A stretch of DNA of 64,000 nucleotides from CAYSCZ01 sp964429655 (GTDB lineage: Bacteria > Bacteroidota > Bacteroidia > Cytophagales > Cyclobacteriaceae). Every line of letters begins with the position of its first letter. Position 1 is the first letter of the stretch. Under the pieces are notes generated by a model. It saw only the letters and a program-made list of their open reading frames with translations. It ran no database searches and had not been told where the DNA came from. The stretch spans positions 24,483 to 88,482 of the forward strand of contig CAYSCZ010000006.1 in assembly GCA_964429655.1 (NCBI GenBank), written 5' to 3'. Shown here piece after piece: positions 8,303 to 19,500 of the stretch. Made by a program: the position numbers and the translations under genes.

Positions 8303-9473
8303 ATGGCTGGTTTTAACACTATCAGTAATTTTCATATTTAATGATTGTCTTTATGGGCAGCATTCAAGAGATGCATTAGAGCAAGAAAAACAGATAAATC
8401 TTCGTAAGATCAGGGAAGCGGAAAAAATCCTGGCAGAAACACGATCTGAAAAAAAGGCTACCATCGGTGAGCTAACTGCATTAAACCAGCAAATTAAATC
8501 CCGAACTCAACTCATTGAGTCTTTCTCCAAAGAAATCAAATTCCTCGATGAAGAAATAAGTGACCTCTCTATTGTTGTACGCGCTTTAGAAAGAGACCTT
8601 GTGCAATTAAAAGATGAATATGCTGACATGATTTATGCGGCTTACAAGTCCCAAAGTGGTTTTAATCGACTCACTTTTTTATTTTCAGCTTCCTCTTTTA
8701 ATCAACTCTTCATGAGATTAAAATACCTGGAGCAATACACCAAAGCCAGAAAAGTACAGGTAGATCAAATTGAAAAAGTTAGGGACGAACTGAATATTCA
8801 ACGAACAACGGTGAGCAATAAGCGAAAGGAACAATCTGACTTATTGGATGAGCAAATCGCAGAACAAAGAAAGCTTATTAAACTTAAAAAAAATCAAAGT
8901 AAATTAATTACTGAACTATCTAGTAAAGAGAGTGAACTTAAAAAAGAAGTGCAGGCTAGAAAGCAGTCCATCGATAAGCTTGACCAGCTGATAGCTGAAA
9001 TAATAGAGGCTGAATCCAACGTTGATGATAATAGCAGCGCTGGCAACATGGCAAACCTTAATTCTTCTTTTAAACAAAAAAAGTCAGCATTAAAATGGCC
9101 TGTTGGCTCTGGTTTTATTTCATCTCGTTTTGGCAGGCAACCTCACCCAGTCATGAAGAGAATTGTTATTGACAATCCGGGCGTAGATATACAAACCAAC
9201 AGAAATGAACTGGTAAAAGCAGTTTTCAATGGTACAGTTGCCACCATAGCGTTCGTTCCGGGCATGAATAATGTTGTAATTGTAAAACACGGTAATTATT
9301 ATACTTTATATGCTAAGTTGAGAAAAGTGAATGTTAAAAAAGGACAAGTTATTAAAGAAAACGATATTATTGGTGAGGTATATACTGATAGTAAAGGCAA
9401 ATCTGAAGTTCATTTTGAGGTATGGGAAAAGAATAAAAAGTTAAATCCAGAGAGCTGGTTAGCTAGCCGTTGA
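8289..9473 (+). CDS. EnvC-like murein hydrolase activator (degenerate LytM/M23)
   Basis: A 394-residue periplasmic protein with a signal peptide (1-23), a long coiled coil (about 28-240) and a C-terminal LytM/M23 domain (about 265-392, beginning at LKWPVGSGFISSRFG). The coiled-coil plus LytM layout is that of EnvC, which switches on cell-wall amidases at division. The zinc site is broken: the HxxxD motif reads NPGVD, the usual YxHL histidine is a lysine (YAKL), and the HxH pair reads HFE. It should therefore be catalytically dead, as EnvC is. It overlaps the DUF4292 gene by 14 bases. No amidase partner gene is in the window. Confidence 0.88.
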   Translation: MRKSKWLVLTLSVIFIFNDCLYGQHSRDALEQEKQINLRKIREAEKILAETRSEKKATIGELTALNQQIKSRTQLIESFSKEIKFLDEEISDLSIVVRALERDLVQLKDEYADMIYAAYKSQSGFNRLTFLFSASSFNQLFMRLKYLEQYTKARKVQVDQIEKVRDELNIQRTTVSNKRKEQSDLLDEQIAEQRKLIKLKKNQSKLITELSSKESELKKEVQARKQSIDKLDQLIAEIIEAESNVDDNSSAGNMANLNSSFKQKKSALKWPVGSGFISSRFGRQPHPVMKRIVIDNPGVDIQTNRNELVKAVFNGTVATIAFVPGMNNVVIVKHGNYYTLYAKLRKVNVKKGQVIKENDIIGEVYTDSKGKSEVHFEVWEKNKKLNPESWLASR

Positions 9474-9528
9474 TGGATTCATTACGTAACTTTAAGTGTA
9501 TATGAACGATAAAATCATTAATAATTAA

Positions 9529-9536
9529 TACTTTTG
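9529..9536 (+). promoter_or_regulatory. Putative -7 promoter element for tatA
   Basis: TACTTTTG matches TAnnTTTG, 19 bases before the tatA ATG in the 82-bp gap after the EnvC-like gene. No -33 TTTG was found at the expected distance. It suggests that tatA-gatA and the genes after them can be transcribed separately from the envelope operon. Confidence 0.38.
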
Positions 9537-9555
9537 AAATTAAAACTTTAATAAT

Positions 9556-9771
9556 ATGAAGGCATTGTTAGCTTTTGGAATACCTGGTGGATGGGAGTGG
9601 ATAATCATTGTTTTATTCGTAGTGATCTTCTTCGGAGCCAAAAAAATACCTGAAATCGCTCGAGGTTTAGGTAAAGGAATCAGAGAATTTAAGGACGCTA
9701 CTAAGGATATTAAAAACGAAATTGAAGATACCAGCAATAGTGTAAAAGGAGATAATACCAGCAAGAATTGA
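9556..9771 (+). CDS. tatA: Sec-independent protein translocase subunit TatA
   Basis: A 71-residue TatA/E-type protein that forms the pore-like component of the twin-arginine pathway exporting folded proteins across the inner membrane. A short N-terminal transmembrane helix (about 12-28, WEWIIIVLFVVIFFGAKKIP) is followed by the FGxKKIPE hinge, an amphipathic helix (IARGLGKGIREFKDA) and a short charged tail. Length and motifs fit TatA; TatB would have a longer tail. No tatC is nearby. The stop overlaps the TTG start of gatA by four bases. Confidence 0.93.
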   Translation: MKALLAFGIPGGWEWIIIVLFVVIFFGAKKIPEIARGLGKGIREFKDATKDIKNEIEDTSNSVKGDNTSKN

Positions 9772-11195
9772 ACAAATACTTTTCTTATTCTCAATTACGC
9801 AGTGACCTTGAGAATGGAGTGGTAACCTGTCAGGAGGTAGTTGAATACTATTTATTCAACATTCATAATAAGAAAGACCTCAATGTCTTCCTGGAAGTTT
9901 ACGACGGGGAAGCAATTTCACGAGCTCAGGAGATAGATAAAAAACTCAGGGAGGGGAACCAGGGTCGTCTGGCAGGCATGGTCATAGGAATAAAGGATGT
10001 CTTGGCCTATAAAGATCATCGTCTGCAAGCCTCCAGTAAAATTCTGGACGGCTTCAAGTCACAGTTTACTGCAACAGCCATTCAGCAACTGTTAGATGAA
10101 GATGCCATTATAATTGGACATCAAAACTGCGATGAATTTGCTATGGGCTCCTCAAATGAAAATTCAGCCTTCGGCCCCGTTCGAAATGCGTTTGATGAAA
10201 ACCTTGTCCCGGGAGGTTCCTCCGGAGGTTCTGCGGTTTCGGTTCAGGCAGATATGTGTTTGGTATCTTTGGGCACTGATACCGGTGGTTCTGTAAGACA
10301 ACCAGCTTCTTTCTGCGGCATTGTTGGGCTTAAGCCCACATATTCCCGAATATCTAGATTCGGATTAGCTGCCTATGCCAGTTCATTTGATACAATTGGT
10401 ATTTTAAGCAACACGGTTGAGGATGCCGCGCTGGTACTAGAAATTTGCGCTGGTCACGATAAATTTGATAGTACTTCCTCTACTGTTGAGGTACCCAATT
10501 ATTCTAAAAGAAAGGATTTTGGGAGAAAAGCCCGGGTGGCATACCTCAAAGATACGCTAAACAGTGATGGATTAAATGAAGAAATCAAAAATGCAACCTT
10601 CAGAGCGATAGAAAGCATTAAATCGATGGGCCATGAGGTAGAAGGTGTAGATTTCCCGCTTTTAGATTATATTTTACCCACTTACTACATCTTAACCACA
10701 GCTGAAGCTTCATCTAATTTATCCAGATACGATGGAGTGAAATACGGTTATCGGTCAGATAATGCTAAAAACATGGAGCAGATGTACAAGCTTACACGCT
10801 CAGAAGGGTTTGGTGAAGAAGTTAAAAGGAGGATTATGCTTGGCACATTTGTACTGAGCGCAAGGTACCATGATGCTTTTTATACCAAAGCCCAGAAAAT
10901 TAGGCGTATAATAAAAGAAAAAACACAGGAATTTTTAAGAAATTATGATTTTATTATTTGCCCGACCACGCCTACACCACCTTTTGAGATTGGCGCTTTA
11001 ATGGATAATCATCTTGAGATGTATCTTGCAGACCTGTTTACTGTGCAAGCCTCAGTTTCAGGTATACCGGCAATCTCTGTGCCAAACGGTGAAGACAAAA
11101 ATGGCCTGCCCATCGGATTACAAATTATGGGAGACTATTTCAAAGAAGATGACTTGCTTGCTTTTTCAAAAGAATATTGTTTAAGGACTGCTTAA
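9768..11195 (+). CDS. gatA: Aspartyl/glutamyl-tRNA(Asn/Gln) amidotransferase subunit A
   Basis: The 475-residue GatA subunit hydrolyses glutamine and supplies ammonia to convert Glu-tRNA(Gln) and Asp-tRNA(Asn) to the amidated forms with GatB and GatC. The amidase-signature triad is intact: K76 (GIKDVLAYK), S151 in PGGSSGGSA and S175 in [12 protein letters not shown], each offset by three from S. aureus GatA. The start is TTG at 9768, overlapping the tatA stop as TTGA. No ATG occurs before the conserved N-terminal LRSDLENG region, so TTG is well supported. gatB and gatC are not in the window, so the complex is encoded at scattered loci. mltD-like follows after one base. Confidence 0.95.
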   Translation: MNKYFSYSQLRSDLENGVVTCQEVVEYYLFNIHNKKDLNVFLEVYDGEAISRAQEIDKKLREGNQGRLAGMVIGIKDVLAYKDHRLQASSKILDGFKSQFTATAIQQLLDEDAIIIGHQNCDEFAMGSSNENSAFGPVRNAFDENLVPGGSSGGSAVSVQADMCLVSLGTDTGGSVRQPASFCGIVGLKPTYSRISRFGLAAYASSFDTIGILSNTVEDAALVLEICAGHDKFDSTSSTVEVPNYSKRKDFGRKARVAYLKDTLNSDGLNEEIKNATFRAIESIKSMGHEVEGVDFPLLDYILPTYYILTTAEASSNLSRYDGVKYGYRSDNAKNMEQMYKLTRSEGFGEEVKRRIMLGTFVLSARYHDAFYTKAQKIRRIIKEKTQEFLRNYDFIICPTTPTPPFEIGALMDNHLEMYLADLFTVQASVSGIPAISVPNGEDKNGLPIGLQIMGDYFKEDDLLAFSKEYCLRTA

Positions 11196-11196
11196 A

Positions 11197-12573
11197 ATGA
11201 GATTTCTGTTAAGCATTACATTCATTTTACCAATAATTACATTATCTGCTCAGGAATTTGAAAGCAAAGAAGACGCTGTAAAATATTATAATGAATTCAT
11301 TCCTGAAACCCACTATGAAGAGATCGAGGATAGGATGAGTTGTTTATCAACTACCATCCCGCTTAATTTTAACGATCGGGTAAGAAGCTTTATAGACTAT
11401 TTTGTTATTCGCAACAGAGCTTATACCAGGGGGATTCTCAAAAGAAAGAGCTATTACTTCCCAATTTTTGAGGAAATATTAAAAAAATACGACCTGCCTG
11501 ATGAACTTAAATATCTATCGATTATTGAATCCGGTCTCAATCCTAACGCAATTTCATGGGCAAGTGCAGCAGGGCTATGGCAATTCATACCCTCTACCGG
11601 AAGGTTATATGGACTAGATAAAGATTGGTATATCGATGAAAGAATGGACCCTTATAAATCTACCGAAGCAGCTTGCAAATACTTAAAATCATTACATCGA
11701 TCATTTGGTGACTGGGAGCTTGCCTTAGCGGCTTACAACTCCGGGCCCGGGAAAGTTAGAAGGGCAATTAGAAGATCAGGATATAAGAAAAGCTTCTGGG
11801 AGATATACTGGTACCTACCCCGCGAAACAAGATCTTATGTGCCTCAATTTGTAGCAATGATTTATGTGCTGAACTATGCTGACTATCACAATTTTTATGA
11901 AGTGGATGAAGAATTTATAATGGAAACAGACACCATAAATATCAAAAACTATTTTCATCTGGAAACATTTGCCCACCAAATAAATATCTGCGAAGAGGAT
12001 TTATTAAAATTAAATCCTGAGATAAAAAGAGGAGCACTTCCTGATGAAATCATTGATTATTCGTTAATTATCCCGGCAGATAAAAAAGATTACATAGTTT
12101 CTAACAGAAAATCATTATATGATTCCGCTTCAAAAGTTGGTAAAAAAACGTTAGAGTACCTTGCCAGAAATATGCCGGGAAGTACCTATGGCAGAACTAA
12201 AATAAAATACAAAGTAAGGAGCGGTGATTTCCTTGGAAGAATCGCGAGAAACTACCATGTGAGGATATCTGACCTTAAAAGTTGGAATAACCTAAGAAGT
12301 AATTTGATCCGTGTAGGACAATACCTTGACGTCTGGGTATTACCACAATACAGCGCTAAAACGAAAAAATTATATCAATCAACATCGGGAAAACCTATCG
12401 GCAATGCATTTGCCCATGCATCCGGCTCTAAATCTTATGAGGTAAAATATGGTGACACACTATGGGATATCTCCAGAAAATATTCAACCTTGAGTCCTGA
12501 GGAATTAAAAGCACTGAATAATTTGAAGTCCAATAAAATTAAACCAGGTCAGAAGTTACTACTCAGCAAATAG
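11197..12573 (+). CDS. Membrane-bound lytic murein transglycosylase D-like, with two LysM domains
   Basis: A 458-residue exported murein hydrolase that cleaves glycan strands to 1,6-anhydro products. After a signal peptide (1-18, ending LSAQ) comes the SLT domain (about 90-220) with catalytic E111 in SIIESGLNP, then [18 protein letters not shown] and the [12 protein letters not shown] motif. Two LysM peptidoglycan-binding repeats close the protein, about residues 340-385 ([13 protein letters not shown]) and 410-456 ([13 protein letters not shown]). This order is that of MltD. The predicted signal sequence has no lipobox cysteine, so it may be periplasmic rather than a lipoprotein. It begins one base after gatA. 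Confidence 0.92.
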   Translation: MRFLLSITFILPIITLSAQEFESKEDAVKYYNEFIPETHYEEIEDRMSCLSTTIPLNFNDRVRSFIDYFVIRNRAYTRGILKRKSYYFPIFEEILKKYDLPDELKYLSIIESGLNPNAISWASAAGLWQFIPSTGRLYGLDKDWYIDERMDPYKSTEAACKYLKSLHRSFGDWELALAAYNSGPGKVRRAIRRSGYKKSFWEIYWYLPRETRSYVPQFVAMIYVLNYADYHNFYEVDEEFIMETDTINIKNYFHLETFAHQINICEEDLLKLNPEIKRGALPDEIIDYSLIIPADKKDYIVSNRKSLYDSASKVGKKTLEYLARNMPGSTYGRTKIKYKVRSGDFLGRIARNYHVRISDLKSWNNLRSNLIRVGQYLDVWVLPQYSAKTKKLYQSTSGKPIGNAFAHASGSKSYEVKYGDTLWDISRKYSTLSPEELKALNNLKSNKIKPGQKLLLSK

Positions 12574-12621
12574 GCTTTTGGTTTTTTGATTAATTTTAAA
12601 GTTAGATAATCTGTTACCGTT

Positions 12622-13692
12622 TTGAAGATCACATCTATCCTGCGCTTAATTTTTATATTTTTCATTGCTTCCTGCTCATTAAAGCTAAAAGATAATGACA
12701 AGAGCCTCATGCAACCGGCCAGGGGAGATATTGGAGAAATTATATTAGTCATGGACTCGGCCTCCTGGCAAGGTGAACTTGGAGATGAAATTATACGGAC
12801 TTTCAGAAAGCCGTATCCGGGATTACCACAGGAAGAGCCTTATTTTAATGTGAATTATGTCAATCCGCTAAGATTAAACAGTGTGCTGAAAAGTGCTAAA
12901 AACATGATATTCGTAACCACATTTGATAAAAAAAACCGAGCTAGCCGGGTTTTACAGTCCAACTTCACCCAAGAATCTGTAAAAAAAATAAAAGATGACA
13001 GTTCATATTTTATGTTTACCAAGAACGATGAGTTTGCGAGAGATCAAAGAATTCTTCACTTATTTGCTAAAAACCAAAAGACACTTATACAAAAGATCGC
13101 CGCTAATAGAGAAGGTTTAAGGAACTACTTTGAACAAATAGAAAAAAAGAGAATAAATAATAAAATTTTCAAGAACTCAGAAAAAGATATTGAACAAGTA
13201 ATCGCTGACAAGCATGGTATTGAAATTAAAATTCCTTTTGGGTTCATGTTGGCTAAAAACCTTAAAAACTTTGCCTGGGTAAGAGTAAAAGATGCTGCAA
13301 TTGAAAAAAATATATTTATATACCATCAGCCTTTTTCTTCATTAGAACCCTTTCAGGACATTAAGAACTTCAGGGAGAAAATCACCGGCAGTTACCTCCG
13401 TGACAGTGAAAAACTTGATTTATACGTCACTATCCAGGATGAATACCCTTTGCAAATAAAAGAAGTTAATTTCAATGATATATATGCCAAAGAATGTCGA
13501 GGCCTATGGAAAGTTAGTGATGCAACCGCCGGTGGGCCATTTTTATCCTATACGTTTGTTGATGAAATTACCAATAGATTATACTACATTGAAGGGTATG
13601 TGTATGCAGCGGGTACGACTAAAAGAAACTTTATGAGAGAAATAGAAGCCATACTTTGGACCTCCAACGTGATAACTGAAGAAGAATCTTAA
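12622..13692 (+). CDS. DUF4837 family lipoprotein
   Basis: A 356-residue predicted lipoprotein from a Bacteroidota-specific family of unknown function. The TTG start at 12622 gives a signal peptide with lipobox FIASC (residues 14-18). The first ATG lies at residue 30, after the lipobox, so TTG is required to preserve export. The mature protein has the family hallmarks: ARGDIGEIILVMDSASWQG near residue 33, a GIEIKIPFGFMLAKN segment in the middle and a YYIEGYVYAAGTTKR end near 330. No catalytic motif is recognised. It lies 48 bases after the transglycosylase and 22 before maeB. Its placement with cell-wall genes suggests an envelope role, which is only an inference. Confidence 0.85.
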   Translation: MKITSILRLIFIFFIASCSLKLKDNDKSLMQPARGDIGEIILVMDSASWQGELGDEIIRTFRKPYPGLPQEEPYFNVNYVNPLRLNSVLKSAKNMIFVTTFDKKNRASRVLQSNFTQESVKKIKDDSSYFMFTKNDEFARDQRILHLFAKNQKTLIQKIAANREGLRNYFEQIEKKRINNKIFKNSEKDIEQVIADKHGIEIKIPFGFMLAKNLKNFAWVRVKDAAIEKNIFIYHQPFSSLEPFQDIKNFREKITGSYLRDSEKLDLYVTIQDEYPLQIKEVNFNDIYAKECRGLWKVSDATAGGPFLSYTFVDEITNRLYYIEGYVYAAGTTKRNFMREIEAILWTSNVITEEES

Positions 13693-13714
13693 ATAATCTC
13701 ATTTTTATAATTTA

Positions 13715-15991
13715 ATGGAACCTAAAATCAGAAAAAGTGAAGCGCTTGCATATCACGAGTCCAGCCCCAGTGGGAAAATTGAAGTCATTCCCTCCAAACC
13801 ACTCTCTAACCAACATGATCTGGCGCTTGCCTACTCGCCGGGAGTGGCTGAACCTTGTAAAGAAATCGCTAAAAATACAAGTGATGTATATAAATATACT
13901 GCAAAAGGTAATTTGGTAGGTGTTGTTTCCAATGGCACCGCAGTACTGGGCCTGGGGAATATTGGGCCGGAGGCCGCAAAACCGGTCATGGAAGGTAAAG
14001 GTGTATTATTTAAAAAGTTCGCAGGAATAGATGTATTTGATATCGAAATAGCTGAAAACGATCCGCATGAATTCATAAAAATTTTAAAATCGCTTGAGCC
14101 AACATTTGGCGGGATCAACCTGGAAGATATAAAAGCACCTGAAAGCTTTTTAATAGAGCGTACTTTAAGGGATGAAATGAATATTCCTGTAATGCACGAT
14201 GACCAACATGGAACAGCTATAATTTCCAGTGCTGCCTTGCTAAATGCTTTGGACATTAATGGAAAAAAATTAGAAGAAATAAAAATTGTGGTAAGTGGAG
14301 CAGGAGCCGCAGCTATGGCTTGTATAGATCTCTACGTCTCAATGGGTGCTCATAAGGAAAATATCATTATGCTTGATAGCAAAGGAGTAATAAAAAAGAA
14401 TAGAGAAAACCTGGATGAGCTTAAATCCAGATATGCAACAGATAGAGATTTGGATAATCTAAATGATGCCATGGAAGAGGCAGATATGTTTCTCGGACTA
14501 TCAAAAGGCAATATCCTGGATGCAGAAGACTTAAAAAAAATGGCCAGGGATCCAATAGTATTTGCACTGGCCAACCCCGACCCTGAAGTTGATTATAATT
14601 TGGCGATTGAAACGAGGGAAGACATTATTATGGCCACCGGTCGCTCTGACCACCCAAATCAAGTCAACAACGTGCTGGGATTTCCTTATATTTTCAGAGG
14701 CTCTCTCGATGTACGGGCTAAGTCAATCAATGAAGAGATGAAAATGGCAGCTGTCCATGCATTAGTTAAATTAGCCCGGGAACCCGTTCCGGAAATTGTC
14801 TTGAAAGCTTATGGATCAAGAAGCATGAAATATGGCAAAAATTACTTAATCCCTAAACCATTAGACCCCAGGTTGATAACCACCATCTCTCCCGCCGTTG
14901 CCAAGGCTGCCATGGATTCTAATGTGGCTCAAAAACATATTGATGATTGGGATAAATATGAACTGGAACTAAAAAAGCGTGTTGGCATTGACCAAAGTTT
15001 ATTATCCAGGATCGTAACAAGGGCCAGAAAAAAACCAAAAAAGGTTGTTTTTGCGGAAGCTGATGATGTAAACGTCTTAAAAGCAGCCCAGCTGGTTGTC
15101 GATGAAGGAATTGCCGTGCCCATCTTACTGGGAAGCAGGTCAAGGATCAATGAAATTATTGAAGAGTGTGAGCTTGAGCTCGGTAACTGCCATATCATTA
15201 ACCCACTTATTGAAAAAGAAAAAGTCAGAGATTATGCCAAAAAATATTTTGATATAAGACAAAGAAAAGGAGTTACACTTAGCTCTGCCCTCGATACAAT
15301 GGTGGACAGGAATTATTTCGGTGCAATGATGGTGGAATGTGATGAAGCTGACGCCTTAATATCCGGTAGATCCAGCAAATATCCTAAGACCATACTACCT
15401 GCCCTGGAAATTATTGGCATAAAAGGGGACATTAAACGGGTTGCAGGTATGTATATTATCAACACAAAAAAAGGCACGTACTTTTTCTCCGACACAACGG
15501 TCAACATCGATCCCACGGTAGATGAACTCATTGATATCATAGGGTTAACCGCCCGAACCGTTAAATATTTTGATGCAGAACCTCATATTGCTATGCTCTC
15601 TTATTCAAATTTTGGTTCAGCAAAAGGTGAAACACCGCAAAAAGTATCACAGGCCGTAAAAAAGGCAAAATTGCTATGGCCTGACCTGATCATTGATGGT
15701 GACATACAGGCAAATGTTGCCTTAAACGGAGAATTATTATCTGAACATTATCCTTTCAGTGAATTAAATGGAAAGACTCCTAATACATTAATTTTTCCTA
15801 ATCTTGCAGCCGGAAATATTGGATACAAATTAGTAATGGATTTGGGTGGTTCGGAAGCTATTGGACCAATTCTCATGGGAATGAAAAAATCTGTACATGT
15901 TTTACAGTTTGGTAGTTCAGTCCGTGAGATTTTTGATATGGTGGCAATAGCAGTAGTAGATGCCCAACAACATGAACTGAACAATGAATAA
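13715..15991 (+). CDS. maeB: NADP-dependent malic enzyme with C-terminal phosphotransacetylase-like domain
   Basis: A 758-residue MaeB-type enzyme that decarboxylates malate to pyruvate with NADPH formation. The malic N-terminal domain starts with the LALAYSPGVAEPCKEI region (about 36-51), the metal/substrate region has INLEDIKAPESF (about 135-146), and the nucleotide-binding part includes VVSGAGAAAMAC (about 194-205). From about residue 430 a phosphate acetyltransferase-like domain follows (KKVVFAEADDVNVLKAAQ to the LQFGSSVREI end). In E. coli MaeB the corresponding domain regulates the enzyme through acetyl-CoA rather than making acetyl phosphate. The stop overlaps the ruvA start by one base. 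The maeB-ruvA-sprA-gcvH order is one I recognise as conserved in gliding Bacteroidota. Confidence 0.94.
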   Translation: MEPKIRKSEALAYHESSPSGKIEVIPSKPLSNQHDLALAYSPGVAEPCKEIAKNTSDVYKYTAKGNLVGVVSNGTAVLGLGNIGPEAAKPVMEGKGVLFKKFAGIDVFDIEIAENDPHEFIKILKSLEPTFGGINLEDIKAPESFLIERTLRDEMNIPVMHDDQHGTAIISSAALLNALDINGKKLEEIKIVVSGAGAAAMACIDLYVSMGAHKENIIMLDSKGVIKKNRENLDELKSRYATDRDLDNLNDAMEEADMFLGLSKGNILDAEDLKKMARDPIVFALANPDPEVDYNLAIETREDIIMATGRSDHPNQVNNVLGFPYIFRGSLDVRAKSINEEMKMAAVHALVKLAREPVPEIVLKAYGSRSMKYGKNYLIPKPLDPRLITTISPAVAKAAMDSNVAQKHIDDWDKYELELKKRVGIDQSLLSRIVTRARKKPKKVVFAEADDVNVLKAAQLVVDEGIAVPILLGSRSRINEIIEECELELGNCHIINPLIEKEKVRDYAKKYFDIRQRKGVTLSSALDTMVDRNYFGAMMVECDEADALISGRSSKYPKTILPALEIIGIKGDIKRVAGMYIINTKKGTYFFSDTTVNIDPTVDELIDIIGLTARTVKYFDAEPHIAMLSYSNFGSAKGETPQKVSQAVKKAKLLWPDLIIDGDIQANVALNGELLSEHYPFSELNGKTPNTLIFPNLAAGNIGYKLVMDLGGSEAIGPILMGMKKSVHVLQFGSSVREIFDMVAIAVVDAQQHELNNE

Positions 15992-16584
15992 TGATTGGTT
16001 ACATTAAAGGTAAGATTGACACCATCGATCCTACATTTGTGGTTGTTGATGTGAATGGGATTGGATACACGATAAAAATAAGCTTAAACACCTACTCAGC
16101 AATCAAAGAAAAAATCGATTGCAAATTATTTACTCACCTGCACGTCAAAGAAGATGCGCACACCCTTTTTGGATTCCACGACCCGGAAGAACGAACCCGG
16201 TTTTTAGAATTGATAGGCATCTCCGGGGTAGGCCCGGGGACTGCCATAATGATTTTATCGTCATTATCGGCAGATGAACTGCAATATGCTATAGCAAATG
16301 AGGAGGTAAAAACAATCCAATCAGTGAAGGGTATCGGTGCTAAAACTGCAAATAGAATTATTCTTGAATTAAAAGATAAAATGAAAAAGCAGGATTTATT
16401 AAATAAATCTTTAGACAGTTTCCCATCCCTTGACAATACCCTAAGAAATGAAGCGTTATCCGCATTGGTAACCTTAGGAATAAATAAATCTGAAGCCGAT
16501 AAAAAAATTAGAATTGCCCTGAAGAATAGTGATGGAAACATTACCCTGGAGCAGTTAATCAAAATCGTCCTTAAAGGAGCCTAA
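15991..16584 (+). CDS. ruvA: Holliday junction branch migration protein RuvA
   Basis: The 197-residue RuvA binds four-way DNA junctions as a tetramer and loads the RuvB motor. The N-terminal OB fold (MIGYIKGKIDTIDPTFVVVD and onward, 1-65) is followed by the helix-hairpin-helix region, with ISGVGPGTAIMIL near residue 73 and VKGIGAKTANRIILELKDK near 109, and by the flexible C-terminal RuvB-binding domain (about 145-197). Full length for the family. The start overlaps the maeB stop by one base (TAATG) and sprA begins 13 bases downstream. ruvB and ruvC are not in the window. Confidence 0.95.
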   Translation: MIGYIKGKIDTIDPTFVVVDVNGIGYTIKISLNTYSAIKEKIDCKLFTHLHVKEDAHTLFGFHDPEERTRFLELIGISGVGPGTAIMILSSLSADELQYAIANEEVKTIQSVKGIGAKTANRIILELKDKMKKQDLLNKSLDSFPSLDNTLRNEALSALVTLGINKSEADKKIRIALKNSDGNITLEQLIKIVLKGA

Positions 16585-16597
16585 AAACAATATTGAT

Positions 16598-19500
16598 TTG
16601 CAATATTTGAAATTTTTTAGCCAACCGCTGCTGATACTCTTATGTCTGTTCACCTCTACACACCTCTCCTATGCCCAGGAAGGAGAGGAGCCCTCAGACA
16701 CAACTAAATATGAACCCAGTACAAGACCAACATTCAGTCCTTCTTTCAGGTTTGGAGACCCTTTTTCCAATAGAGCCACACGATCACCACTATTTTTAAA
16801 AGACCCTTCGAGCCTTGAAATTGAAATTGATACAGGTCTAAACTATACCATATATGAGAAGATAGGAAATACCGAGTTCAGGCCAATATCTTCCATGTCC
16901 TTCCGGGAATTTAACCGCTTCCAAAGCGACAAGATCATTAAGGATGGATGGAAAAACCGGTCAGAAGCACTGGATGGGGAAAGTGCTGTAAGCGGGAGAC
17001 GTTTAATCCCAAAAATTTATTTTAATCCTGTTTTTGACAGGGTATTTGGGGGTAGTTACATTGATATTCAACCCAATGGCTTCATAAACCTTGATTTTGG
17101 TGGCAGATGGCAAAGAATAAATAATCCGGCCATACCCATCCGGCAACAACGCAACGGAGGATTTGATTTCAATCAACAAATCTCTATGAATGTGGTAGGT
17201 AATGTGGGTGAAAAACTTGCCATCACTGCGAATTTTGATAACAATAACACATTCGACTTCCAAAACAATATGCGGGTCGAGTATACCGGTTATGAAGAGG
17301 ACATCATCAAAAAAATCGAGATAGGAAATGTAAGCTTACCGATTAGCAATAGCCTGATCAATGGTGGACAGAGTTTGTTTGGTGTAAAAACCCAACTTCA
17401 ATTTGGAAATCTTTTTGTTTCTGCCATCGCCTCCAGACAACAGGGTCGAACTGAGGTGATCAACCTTGAAAGTGGATTCCAGGGAAGTGAATTTGAAGTA
17501 AGAGGCTCAAATTATGATGAAAACAGGCACTTTTTTCTAAGCCATTTTTTTCGGGACAACTATGAGAGTTGGCTGAGCAATTTGCCACAAATCTCCTCAG
17601 GTTTAAGTATCAACAGGGTTGAAGTTTATGTGCTAAACAGGATAAATGACACGCAAACCCTTAGAAATTTTGTTGCTTTTACAGATTTGGGTGAAAGCAG
17701 GGTATTGCTTCGACCAGATAATCCAAATGTAATCCCTGTAACAGGAGTAGCCAGTTCCAATAATGCCAATGAACTTTATTCGAACCTTAGAAACACAGCA
17801 GGCATACGAGATATTGATCAGATAGATAATATCCTTGAAAATCAATTCGCATTTGAACGAACCCAGGACTATGTGAAAATCACCTCCGCAAGAAAACTGG
17901 AAGAAAGGGATTACACCATAAACCGTGAACTGGGCTATATTACTTTATTAAGAAGATTGCAAAATGATGAAGTGTTGGCGGTGGCTTACGAGTATAGTTT
18001 CAACGGCAATCGATTCAAAGTTGGTGAATTAACGGAAGATGTGCAATCCTTAGGCCTTCAGGATAACCAACCGCTTTTTCTCAAAATGCTCAGGCCCAAC
18101 AGAATTGATACTGAGTTACCCACCTGGGACCTGATGATGAAAAATATTTACAATCTGAATGCCAATCAGGTCGAAAAGGATGGATTCCAACTTCGTATTA
18201 TTTACAGGGACGACCTCACCGGTATAGACAACCCATCACTACAGGAAGGGCCCCCAGAGGTTATTGATCGTCCCTTGCTGGAATTATTCGAATTAGATAA
18301 CCTCAATCAGAATAATGATCCCCAACCGGATGGAAACTTCGATTATGTTGAAGGTGTTACCATTCAGCCGTCAAATGGTAACATAATTTTCCCTGTATTA
18401 GAACCGTTCGGATCAACCCTAAGGGAAAAACTAGAACCTGACCAGGATGCCATAAATAGATTTGTATTTGATACGCTCTACAGAACCACCAGAAATGAAG
18501 CCGAACAACAAAGTGATGTGAATAAATTCTTTATTAAAGGTGAGTACCAGGCCGGATCTGCCAGTGAAATTGTACTTCCTGGCATTAATATTTCAGAAGG
18601 ATCAGTGACGGTAACCGCTGGTAACACGCCTCTGATCGAAGGTACAGATTTCAGGGTTGATTATAACCTTGGACGTGTAACCATCCTAAATCAGGGCGTG
18701 CTTAGCTCCGGTAAAGAAATCCAGGTAGCCTACGAAAAAGCAGACCTTTTTAACTTCAGGAGTAGATGGCTGACCGGACTACGATTGGATTATGAACTGA
18801 GTGATGATATAAATTTCGGCGCGACTTTATTAAGATTAAATGAGCGCCCGGGTGGTATTTCAAGGTTCAGCATCGGTGACGAGCCTACCAGAAACACCAA
18901 ATATGGTTTTGATGTTAATTTCAGGAAAAATTCCAGGGCCATTACAAACGCTATTGATGCCATTCCCCTAATCAGAACCAAAGAAGAATCTTCTGTAAAT
19001 TTTAGCGGGGAATTTGCACAATTGATACCCGGAACATCCAATCAAATCCAGGGCCAGGGAACATCATTTATTGATGACTTTGAAAATGCCATAACACCGA
19101 TAAACCTTGGAGGAAACCCACTCGCCTGGAAACTTGCTTCCACTCCGGAAACCGATGATAATCAATTTGATTTAAGACCTCCGGGGGACTCAACAAATAA
19201 CTTTCTTCCATATGCATACAGGAGAGCTAAAACAGCATGGTACATCATTGACAACAGTGTTTTTTACCGTACCGCCGGGGGCCTGAGACCCGATAATCTT
19301 ACCGAAACTGATCTTGAAAACCACTATGTGAGAGCAGTACTGCCTCAGGAAATTTTTCGCCAACAAGATAGACAATTAGTAAATATTAATATACCGGTAT
19401 TTAATGTTGCCTATTTCCCTTCCGAACGTGGACAGTACAATTATAACCCTGATACTCAACCAGAAAGCAGGTTGCCAGAACCAACCAAAAATTATGGTGG

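Noticed and set aside
13831..14256. 141-codon minus-strand open frame inside maeB
   Set aside because: Lies opposite a strongly conserved malic enzyme domain; serine-rich translation typical of an antisense shadow.
16134..16562. 142-codon minus-strand open frame inside ruvA
   Set aside because: Antisense shadow of a well-conserved gene with no own motif.
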